Source of the DNA: Candidatus Eiseniibacteriota bacterium
GTDB lineage: Bacteria > Joyebacterota > Joyebacteria > Joyebacterales > Joyebacteraceae
Assembly (NCBI GenBank): GCA_030609605.1
Contig: JAUWBY010000008.1
Coordinates: 1-22,439 of the forward strand
DNA length: 22,439 bases
Direction of reading: 5' to 3'
Every line of letters begins with the position of its first letter. Within the stretch, counting starts at the first letter, position 1. The notes under the pieces are model-generated. The model saw only the letters and a program-made list of their open reading frames with translations, did no database searches and was not told the DNA's origin. This document shows, piece by piece, positions 15,030-21,318 of the stretch. Position numbers and translations under genes: made by a program.

Positions 15030-15527
15030 GTGACCGGGAACGTCATCGTTCTGGGTATCGACCCAGGGAGCATCGTGACCGGGTTCGGCGTGGTTGCTCT
15101 CGAGAACGGGCGAATGAGGGTGGTCTCATCAGGAGTCACCCGAACCACTTCGGGGAGACCGCTCCCAGAGCGTCTATGGGACATCCACTCTGAGGTCATC
15201 CGGCAGATAGAGGTGCACCACCCCGACGTCATGGCTGTCGAAGATATCTTCTACGCAAAGAACGTGAAATCAGTGCTCAAGCTCGGACACGCGAGGGGAG
15301 TGATTCTCCTCGCGGCTGCTCAATCTGGGCTTCCCGTCCACGAATACGCTCCCCGAGCTGTGAAGCAATCGGTTGTGGGGAGTGGGGCGGCGTCCAAGGA
15401 CCAGGTGGCCTCGATGGTGAGTCGCCTTCTCGGGCTCGAACAGGGAACGATGGTGGCCGATGAAACGGATGCCCTCGCCGTGGCCGTCTGCCACATACAC
15501 AGAATGAGCGGTGCATCGGTGCGATGA
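15030..15527 (+). CDS. ruvC: Holliday junction resolvase RuvC
   Basis: RuvC cleaves Holliday junctions symmetrically after RuvAB branch migration. I start at GTG 15030, four bases after GAGGTGA (15019-15025), giving 165 residues; GTG 14979 would add an unconserved tail. The acidic site is complete: Asp11 in 'LGIDPGS', Glu71 in 'AVEDIFY', Asp144 and Asp147 in 'ADETDALAVAVCH'. 'KNVKSVLKLGHARGVILLAA' and 'YAPRAVKQSVVGSGAASKDQV' are family blocks. ruvA follows after a 72-base gap holding a hairpin, and ruvB lies further on. Confidence 0.94.
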   Translation: MTGNVIVLGIDPGSIVTGFGVVALENGRMRVVSSGVTRTTSGRPLPERLWDIHSEVIRQIEVHHPDVMAVEDIFYAKNVKSVLKLGHARGVILLAAAQSGLPVHEYAPRAVKQSVVGSGAASKDQVASMVSRLLGLEQGTMVADETDALAVAVCHIHRMSGASVR

Positions 15528-15533
15528 TCTGCC

Positions 15534-15551
15534 GGGCTCGAGGTCGAGCCC
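15534..15551 (+). other. GC-rich hairpin in the ruvC-ruvA gap
   Basis: GGGCTCG (15534-15540) pairs with CGAGCCC (15545-15551) around AGGT. It begins six bases after the ruvC stop, with no U-tract, so full termination is unlikely inside the ruv operon. Confidence 0.45.
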
Positions 15552-15599
15552 CACCTACACGAAGATCACCGGCCCCCGGAACCGATGGAGCTTCTGGAC

Positions 15600-16187
15600 A
15601 TGATCGCGGAACTCAACGGAACACTTCTCAGAAAGAACCCGGCGAACATCGTTGTCGATGTCGCTGGAGTTGGCTATCACGCCTTCATTCCGCTCTCGAC
15701 TTTTCGTCTGATCGGGCAGGTTGGGGAGAAGGTCCACGTCTTTACACACATGCACGTTCGCGAAGACGCGCTCGATCTGTTCGGTTTTTCGAGTGAAGGC
15801 GAGCGGAGCATCTTTCTTGAGCTCATCAGCGTGAGCGGCGTCGGCCCCAAGCTGGGTTTGGCCGTTCTCTCCGGGCTTTCTCCGGAGAGGTTTCACCGCG
15901 CGGTCGTGGACGAAGACCTGGGGCTTCTCACGAGCATCAAGGGCATAGGACGGAAGACGGCACAGCGACTGGTGGTCGAGCTCAAGGAGAAGCTCTCGGG
16001 CATGGATGTTTCCCTGATCGGGGGAGGCGGCGTGGAGGTGCATGAGGAGGTGGGTGACGCGGTGATGGCCCTTATCTCGCTCGGGATTCCAAGGGCGAAG
16101 GCGCGCGAGTCCGTACTCGCGGCGCGACGCGATGGCGGCGACGAACTATCGGTAGAAGAACTGGTCAAGCGGGCGCTCAGGAAGTAG
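15600..16187 (+). CDS. ruvA: Holliday junction branch migration protein RuvA
   Basis: RuvA tetramers hold the four-way junction and load RuvB. ATG 15600 ('MIAELNGTL') matches the family start, with GGAG nine bases before; ATG 15585 would add five residues. The 195-residue protein has the OB-fold (1-62, 'VAGVGYHAFIPLSTF', 'MHVREDALDLFGF'), helix-hairpin-helix motifs 'SVSGVGPK' (77-84) and 'SIKGIGRKTAQRLVVELKEKL' (112-132), a glycine-rich flexible linker and a C-terminal RuvB-binding domain ('AVMALISLGIPRAKARESV'). It is followed 11 bases later by ruvB. Confidence 0.95.
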   Translation: MIAELNGTLLRKNPANIVVDVAGVGYHAFIPLSTFRLIGQVGEKVHVFTHMHVREDALDLFGFSSEGERSIFLELISVSGVGPKLGLAVLSGLSPERFHRAVVDEDLGLLTSIKGIGRKTAQRLVVELKEKLSGMDVSLIGGGGVEVHEEVGDAVMALISLGIPRAKARESVLAARRDGGDELSVEELVKRALRK

Positions 16188-16198
16188 GGGGAACCAGC

Positions 16199-17221
16199 AT
16201 GTCCGACGAAAGAGTGACGGCTCCTGCGCTTTCCACCGATGATGCGCGTTTCGAGACGCAGCTCAGGCCGCCCGGGTTTGCTGAGTTCGTAGGGCAGGAT
16301 TCGCTTAAGAGCAATCTTGGAGTCTTTATCGAAGCCGCGCGCAAGCGAGCGGAGCCGCTCGACCACTGCCTCTTCTCCGGTCCTCCCGGGTTGGGGAAGA
16401 CGACGCTCGCGCACATCATCGCGCACGAGATGGGGAGTGATCTCGTGGCGACGTCGGGACCGGTCATCGAGCGTGCGTACGATCTCACCGGAATTCTCAC
16501 GAATCTGAAGCGCGGCGACGTGCTCTTCATCGACGAGATCCACCGTCTGTCGCACGTCGTGGAGGAGTATCTGTATCCCGCGATGGAAGGTTTCTCCGTC
16601 GATATCCTCCTGGACAAGGGACCGTCCGCCAGGAGTGTGAAGCTCAACCTTGAGCATTTCACCCTCGTGGGTGCCACGACGCGCGCCGGCTTGCTGACAT
16701 CTCCCTTGAGATCGCGCTTCGGTATGTCCCTGAGACTGAACTACTACAACCCCGATGAGCTTGCCCAGATCGTTAAGCGGTCTGCGCGGATCCTTGGCGT
16801 TTCGATAGACGATGAGGGAGCGGTCGAACTGGCAAGGCGGTCGCGGGGGACACCACGGATCGCGAACCGTCTTCTGAGACGCGTGCGGGATTTCGCTGAT
16901 GTGATAGGCGACGGGCGCGTGACGGCAGAGATCGCGCATGAATCACTGCTGAGACTCGAGGTGGACGCACGCGGTCTTGATGATATGGACCGGCGGATCA
17001 TGGAAGCGGTGATTCATCGCTTCGATGGGGGTCCGGTGGGGGTCAAGAGCCTCGCGGTGGCCGTCGGCGAGGAAGCAGACACGATCGAAGAGATCTACGA
17101 GCCGTTTCTGATCCAGGAAGGCTTCCTCAAGAGAACGTCGCGCGGCCGAGAGGCGACGAAGGCGGCCTATGAGTACTTCGGCCTCGCCGGCAGCGATGGC
17201 GAACAAGGCAGACTTCTTTAG
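16199..17221 (+). CDS. ruvB: Holliday junction branch migration ATPase RuvB
   Basis: This 340-residue AAA+ motor drives branch migration with RuvA. It shows 'LRPPGFAEFVGQ' (22-33), Walker A 'GPPGLGKTTLAH' (61-72), Walker B 'VLFIDEIHRLS' (108-118), sensor 1 'LVGATTRAGLLTSPLRSRFG' (157-175), and the C-terminal winged-helix region ('PVGVKSLAVAVGEEADTIEEIYEPFLIQEGF', in parts). The block usually reading 'ERPGDL' is 'ERAYDL' here, a mild deviation. GGGGGA before ATG 16199 supports the start. It ends the ruvCAB set. Confidence 0.97.
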   Translation: MSDERVTAPALSTDDARFETQLRPPGFAEFVGQDSLKSNLGVFIEAARKRAEPLDHCLFSGPPGLGKTTLAHIIAHEMGSDLVATSGPVIERAYDLTGILTNLKRGDVLFIDEIHRLSHVVEEYLYPAMEGFSVDILLDKGPSARSVKLNLEHFTLVGATTRAGLLTSPLRSRFGMSLRLNYYNPDELAQIVKRSARILGVSIDDEGAVELARRSRGTPRIANRLLRRVRDFADVIGDGRVTAEIAHESLLRLEVDARGLDDMDRRIMEAVIHRFDGGPVGVKSLAVAVGEEADTIEEIYEPFLIQEGFLKRTSRGREATKAAYEYFGLAGSDGEQGRLL

Positions 17222-17259
17222 AGGCTTTGCCTTCTGCTGTTTACCTTGTTCCGATCCCG

Positions 17260-17287
17260 CGCCGTCGGCGCACGATTCGCGACGGCG
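17260..17287 (+). other. Hairpin in the ruvB-queH gap
   Basis: CGCCGTCG (17260-17267) pairs with CGACGGCG (17280-17287), a perfect 8-bp stem with a 12-base loop. An alternative GCGCC/GGCGC stem (17259-17271) competes with it. I checked for a preQ1 aptamer and see none. Confidence 0.45.
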
Positions 17288-17314
17288 AGAAGAGAAAGGC
17301 GCCTCCAGACCTGT

Positions 17315-17842
17315 ATGCGCGTACTCCTTCACATCTGCTGTGGCCCATGTGCAATCGTGCCCATCCGCGAGCTTCTGGCCGCGGGGCACCACGTAGACGG
17401 GGCCTTCACAAATCCTAACATCCATCCGTACCTGGAGTTTGAGAAACGGCGCGAGGCCGCGAGCTCGGTTGCCGCTGAACTCGGTATCGAGATCATCCGG
17501 GAAGACCCATACGGGCTTGTGGAGTTTCTGAGGGCCGTGGTGGGCCACGAAGAGGCGAGGTGTCCCATCTGCTACCGTATGCGTCTGGACAGGATCGCGG
17601 GATTGGCCGTGAAGCTGGACTACGATGCCTTCACCTCGTCGATGCTCGTGAGCACACACCAGGACCACGACGCGATTCGCGCGGCCGGGGAGGATGCTGG
17701 GCGAGAGCGAGGCGTCCGTTTCCTCTATACGGACTACAGACCTCTTGTGATGGATGGGGTCAGGGCCTCCAGGGAGATGGGCCACTACCGCCAGCAGTAC
17801 TGCGGGTGTGTCTACAGCGAGTGGGAGCGATACAGGGATTGA
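17315..17842 (+). CDS. queH: Epoxyqueuosine reductase QueH
   Basis: QueH reduces epoxyqueuosine to queuosine in tRNA, the last pathway step, and is unrelated to QueG. ATG 17315 ('MRVLLHICCGPC') fits the family, though its ribosome site is poor; a TTG at 17246 would add an Arg-rich extension I consider non-coding. The 175-residue protein has cysteines in 'HICCGPC' (8, 9, 12), 'CPICYRMRL' (83, 86) and 'QQYCGCVYSE' (163, 165), matching the Fe-S/metal-site cysteines of the family, plus 'SSMLVSTHQDHDAIR' and 'YRPLVMDGV'. It stops two bases before queA, so the two are coupled. Confidence 0.9.
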   Translation: MRVLLHICCGPCAIVPIRELLAAGHHVDGAFTNPNIHPYLEFEKRREAASSVAAELGIEIIREDPYGLVEFLRAVVGHEEARCPICYRMRLDRIAGLAVKLDYDAFTSSMLVSTHQDHDAIRAAGEDAGRERGVRFLYTDYRPLVMDGVRASREMGHYRQQYCGCVYSEWERYRD

Positions 17843-17844
17843 CG

Positions 17845-18876
17845 ATGAAAACGAGCGATTTCGACTACGAGCTTCCGCGTGAGTTCATCGCGCAGTACCC
17901 GAGCGAGCGACGGGACGAATCGCGCCTCTTGGTACTCAGGCGTGACACCGGTGAAACGGAGCACCGCCTCTTCAAGGACATCCTGGACTACCTCACACCC
18001 GGCGACATCCTGGTGGTGAATGAAAGTGAAGTCATCCCGGCCCGATTCATCGGGGAGAAGAAGGCTACAGGCGGCAAGGCCGAGATGTTCCTTCTGAAGG
18101 AGACCGGGCTCTGCCGCTGGGAAGTGCTCGTTCGTCCGGGGTCCAGTATCAAGGAAGGAGCCGTTCTCATCTTCGGCGGTGGTCTCCTTGAGGCACGTGT
18201 GCTGGAGGTCCTACCGGCCGGAAAACGCATCGTCGAACTTGTGGCTGACGGGGACCTGGATCTCGTGATCGCCGCTCTGGGGCAGATCCCGCTTCCTCCT
18301 TACATTGAACGGAAGCCCGAGCCGCTCGATCGAGAGCGGTATCAAACCATCTACGCGCGGGTGAAAGGAGCTGTGGCGGCTCCGACCGCAGGTCTTCACT
18401 TCACCGATGACATCCTCGATGAACTCGCGAAGCGAGGAATCGGAATTGTCCCTGTGATCCTGCACGTGGGTTTGGGAACGTTTCGGCCTGTTTCGAGCGA
18501 TGATCCAGAGGACCACGAGATGGATGAGGAACGCTTCGAGGTCTCCGATGAAGCGGCCGCGCTCATCAATGCGGCGCGGGACGGTGGGGGAAAGGTTGTG
18601 GCTGTTGGGACCACGTGTGTTCGCGTCCTCGAATCGGTTGCGGACGACGCCGGTAGGATGGTGGCTGCCGTCGGCAGCACCGCGCTGTTCATACGCCCGG
18701 GCTATCGGTTCCGCTGTGTCGACTCGCTCATTACGAATTTCCATCTTCCCAAGTCGACACTCCTGATGCTTGTGGCGGCGTTCGGAGGGTACGAAGAAAT
18801 GATGGCGGCGTACAGGACGGCCGTAGAGCAGAACTACCGCTTCTACAGCTACGGTGACGCGATGCTGGTGCTCTGA
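17845..18876 (+). CDS. queA: S-adenosylmethionine:tRNA ribosyltransferase-isomerase
   Basis: QueA builds the epoxycyclopentane ring on preQ1-modified tRNA using SAM, giving epoxyqueuosine. ATG 17845 ('MKTSDFDYELPREFIAQYP') is the family start, with AGGGA six bases before. The frame is open further upstream, but only as a shadow of queH. The 343-residue protein shows 'RRDESRLLVL', 'VVNESEVIPARF', 'GQIPLPPYIER', 'RYQTIYARVKGAVAAPTAGLHFT' (in parts), 'HVGLGTFRPV', 'VVAVGTTCVRVLES' and 'SLITNFHLPKSTLLMLVAAFGG', ending 'YSYGDAMLVL'. The last codons and stop are the first unit of a 30-bp tandem repeat leading to tgt. Confidence 0.96.
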   Translation: MKTSDFDYELPREFIAQYPSERRDESRLLVLRRDTGETEHRLFKDILDYLTPGDILVVNESEVIPARFIGEKKATGGKAEMFLLKETGLCRWEVLVRPGSSIKEGAVLIFGGGLLEARVLEVLPAGKRIVELVADGDLDLVIAALGQIPLPPYIERKPEPLDRERYQTIYARVKGAVAAPTAGLHFTDDILDELAKRGIGIVPVILHVGLGTFRPVSSDDPEDHEMDEERFEVSDEAAALINAARDGGGKVVAVGTTCVRVLESVADDAGRMVAAVGSTALFIRPGYRFRCVDSLITNFHLPKSTLLMLVAAFGGYEEMMAAYRTAVEQNYRFYSYGDAMLVL

Positions 18877-18950
18877 GTCTGGGGCAGCGCTATGCTGGTG
18901 TCCTGAGTCGATGGTCGCACGATGCTGGTGTTCTGAGTCCGCGGAGGGGC
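18861..18950 (+). repeat. Three 30-bp tandem repeats spanning the queA stop and the tgt leader
   Basis: Units lie at 18861-18890, 18891-18920 and 18921-18950. The core ATGCTGGTGNNCTGAGTC is conserved; the other 12 bases vary. Unit 1 is the end of queA including its TGA. Units 2 and 3 encode mini-ORFs MLVS-stop (18892-18906) and MLVF-stop (18922-18936). The next 30-base register begins GATG at 18951, whose ATG is the tgt start. The tgt ribosome site GGAGGGG lies in the variable part of unit 3. Confidence 0.85.
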
Positions 18951-18951
18951 G

Positions 18952-20082
18952 ATGTTCGAGTTCAGGGTGGTAGCGGAGGATGCGGAGACGGGGGCCAGAG
19001 CCGGCGAGATCGTGACGCCGCACGCGGTCATTGAGACTCCGGTCTTTATGCCCGTAGGCACGCAGGCCACCGTGAAGACACTGTCACCTCTCGATGTCAA
19101 GGCGACGGGAGCGCGCATCATCCTGTCGAATGCCTACCACCTCTATCTCCGCCCCGGACCGGAGGTTATCGAACAGGCGGGTGGGCTCCATAGGTTCATG
19201 GGTTGGGACCGAGCCATCCTGACGGACAGCGGTGGATTTCAGGTGTTCAGTTTGGGACACCTGAGCCGTATTCGTGAGGAAGGTCTTGAGTTTCAGTCGC
19301 ACCTCGACGGTTCCAGACACTTCATGTCCCCCGAGGACAACGTGCGCCTGCAGCGTGCGATCGGAGCGGACATCATCATGGTTCTGGACGAGTGCATGGC
19401 TTATCCCGCGGGGTTCGAGGATGCGAAAACCTCACACGAGTTGACTCTTCGTTGGGCGGAGAGAGCGCGCAATGAGTGGCGTGCCGATCCCCGGGAGCAG
19501 ACGCTTTTTGGCATCGTGCAGGGTGCTACCTACGCTGAACTCAGGAAGGCATCCGCGTCGGCGCTCAGGGAGATGGACTTCCCCGGGTACGCCATCGGAG
19601 GGCTGGCAGTCGGCGAGCCGAAGTCCGCGATGCGGGAGATGGTGGAGGTGGTCGTGAAGGAGCTCCCTGAGAATCGTCCTCGCTACTTCATGGGTCAGGG
19701 ATTTCCGGAGGATATCATAGGTTCCGTTGCCCAGGGCATCGACATGTTCGACTGCGTGATGCCGACCAGGAATGCACGCAAGGGGAATCTGTTCACATCC
19801 CGTGGGAGGCTCATCGTCAAGAATGCCGCCTACGCGCGCGACGATCGACCGCTCGACCCCGACTGCGACTGCTACGCTTGCAGGAATTTCTCGAGAAGCT
19901 ACATCCGTCATCTCTTCAATGCAGGGGAGGGTCTGGCCGGGCGGCTGGCAAGCCTCCACAACCTCACGTTCTACGTGAAAATGATGACCGAAATGCGGTG
20001 CGCCATAATCGCCGGAAGCTTCGGAGAGTGGAGGCGTACATTTCAGGAGAAATACGAATCCGAGGCGCTTCCTCACAGGTGA
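18952..20082 (+). CDS. tgt: tRNA-guanine transglycosylase (bacterial type)
   Basis: Tgt exchanges guanine-34 of GUN-anticodon tRNAs for preQ1, before QueA and QueH act. In 376 residues, 'SNAYHLYLRPG' (59-69), 'TDSGGFQVFSL' (91-101, Asp92), 'LDECMAYP' (145-152), 'FGIVQGA' and 'GIDMFDCVMPTRNARKG' (262-278, nucleophile in 'FDC', Asp267) are present. Zinc ligands Cys305, Cys307, Cys310 and His336 are all in place. 'YFMGQGFPEDI' differs slightly from the common 'YLMGVGTPED'. The GGAGGGG ribosome site precedes ATG 18952. Together with queH and queA, the three tRNA-level steps are contiguous; preQ1 synthesis or uptake genes are not in the window. Confidence 0.97.
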   Translation: MFEFRVVAEDAETGARAGEIVTPHAVIETPVFMPVGTQATVKTLSPLDVKATGARIILSNAYHLYLRPGPEVIEQAGGLHRFMGWDRAILTDSGGFQVFSLGHLSRIREEGLEFQSHLDGSRHFMSPEDNVRLQRAIGADIIMVLDECMAYPAGFEDAKTSHELTLRWAERARNEWRADPREQTLFGIVQGATYAELRKASASALREMDFPGYAIGGLAVGEPKSAMREMVEVVVKELPENRPRYFMGQGFPEDIIGSVAQGIDMFDCVMPTRNARKGNLFTSRGRLIVKNAAYARDDRPLDPDCDCYACRNFSRSYIRHLFNAGEGLAGRLASLHNLTFYVKMMTEMRCAIIAGSFGEWRRTFQEKYESEALPHR

Positions 20083-20104
20083 AGCGAGCTCGAAGGAGGA
20101 ACGG

Positions 20105-21316
20105 ATGCACGAGAGAATCCCCAGGTTGCCCGACGCGATCGCGACCGCTTCCGGCGGGAAGATCGTGCTGCTGGTGGCCGATGGGCTGGGCGGGCTCCCG
20201 GACCCGGAGACTGGACTGACTGAACTTGAGACGGCGAAGACACCGAATCTGGATGCACTCGCGAAGGAGGGTGTCACAGGGCTCCACGTGCCCATCGCAC
20301 CGGGGATTACGCCCGGCAGCGGACCCGCGCACATGGCGCTCTTCGGCTACGATCCCGTCGAGTATCTCATCGGTCGAGGTGTGCTTGAGGCGCTGGGCAT
20401 AGACTTCGATCTGAAGCAGGGCGACGTAGCGGCCAGGATCAACTTCGCGACCGTGGACGGGGCTGGGATGATAACCGACAGGCGGGCAGGTCGCATCCCG
20501 ACTGAGAAGTGCGCCGAGCTTTCTGCTGAGCTGGATACGATCAAGCTCCCGGGAGTCGAACTGTTCTTCCGTCCGGTCAAGGAGCATCGTGCAGTTCTAG
20601 TGCTCAGAGGCGAGGGGCTGGTGGGAGGGCTGAACGATACCGACCCACAGGCCACAGGTGTCCCTCCACTCCAGGTGCGGGCTGAGACAGAGAAAGAGGA
20701 GCGGACGGCGGAGCTCCTCAACTCGTTTGTTTCCCAAGCAGGCGCAATCCTTGTGGACGAGCCCAAGGCGAACGCGATCACGCTGAGGGGAATCGCAACG
20801 CGCGAGGCTATCCCGACGTTCGAAGAGCGATACAACCTGCGGGCAGCGGCTATCGCTCAATACCCGATGTATCGAGGCGTTGCCGGTCTGGTCGGGATGA
20901 ACGTCCTCCCGGTGCCGGATACGCTTGACGAGATGACGGCGCTCTTGAGGGAACACTACGAAGAGTACGATTTCTTCTTCATGCATTTCAAGTACACGGA
21001 CTCGACGGGAGAGAACGGGGATTTCCCGGGCAAGGTGGCTGCGACCGAGCAGTTTGACACGATCGTCCCGGGCGTCGTCGATATCGCCACGGATGTGCTC
21101 CTGGTGACCGGGGACCATTCGACCCCATCGTTGCTTGCATCCCACAGCTGGCATCCGGTGCCTGTGTTGCTCAAGTCCAGGAACTCCCGGCGCGATCCAT
21201 GTGAGAGCTTCGGGGAGACGAGCTGTCTTGGGGGAGCCCTCGGCGTCATCCGCGGCGTTGATCTGATGCCTCTGATGCTGGCGCACGCTGGACGTCTCGC
21301 GAAGTTCGGGGCATAG
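20105..21316 (+). CDS. apgM: 2,3-bisphosphoglycerate-independent phosphoglycerate mutase, archaeal type
   Basis: ApgM interconverts 3- and 2-phosphoglycerate in glycolysis without a bisphosphate cofactor. The 403-residue protein is an alkaline-phosphatase-superfamily enzyme: 'IVLLVADGLGGLPDPETG' (20-37, metal Asp26), 'TPGSGPAHMALFGYDPVEYLIGRG' (in parts; Ser72 nucleophile position), 'LLVTGDHSTPS' and 'SHSWHPVPVLL' (metal His/Asp). Length and the 'NLDALAKEGVTG' block fit the archaeal aPGM family rather than the ~510-residue GpmI. AAGGAGG (20093-20099) precedes the ATG by five bases. lnt starts two bases after the stop. Nothing in the sequence itself marks it as recently transferred. Confidence 0.93.
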   Translation: MHERIPRLPDAIATASGGKIVLLVADGLGGLPDPETGLTELETAKTPNLDALAKEGVTGLHVPIAPGITPGSGPAHMALFGYDPVEYLIGRGVLEALGIDFDLKQGDVAARINFATVDGAGMITDRRAGRIPTEKCAELSAELDTIKLPGVELFFRPVKEHRAVLVLRGEGLVGGLNDTDPQATGVPPLQVRAETEKEERTAELLNSFVSQAGAILVDEPKANAITLRGIATREAIPTFEERYNLRAAAIAQYPMYRGVAGLVGMNVLPVPDTLDEMTALLREHYEEYDFFFMHFKYTDSTGENGDFPGKVAATEQFDTIVPGVVDIATDVLLVTGDHSTPSLLASHSWHPVPVLLKSRNSRRDPCESFGETSCLGGALGVIRGVDLMPLMLAHAGRLAKFGA

Positions 21317-21318
21317 TG

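Noticed and set aside
15893..16939. 348-codon minus-strand frame over ruvA and ruvB
   Set aside because: Shadow of two certain genes; no ribosome site or recognisable domain.
17222..17314. Possible preQ1 riboswitch before queH
   Set aside because: No preQ1 aptamer core or matching pseudoknot is visible; only a simple GC hairpin is present.
17560..17844. Open N-terminal extension of queA (would give 438 residues)
   Set aside because: It overlaps queH in another frame, reads as shadow sequence, and the family start with a ribosome site is at 17845.
18861..18950. CRISPR-like array
   Set aside because: The 30-bp period has no separate spacers, repeats are imperfect, and unit 1 is the queA 3' end; no cas genes.
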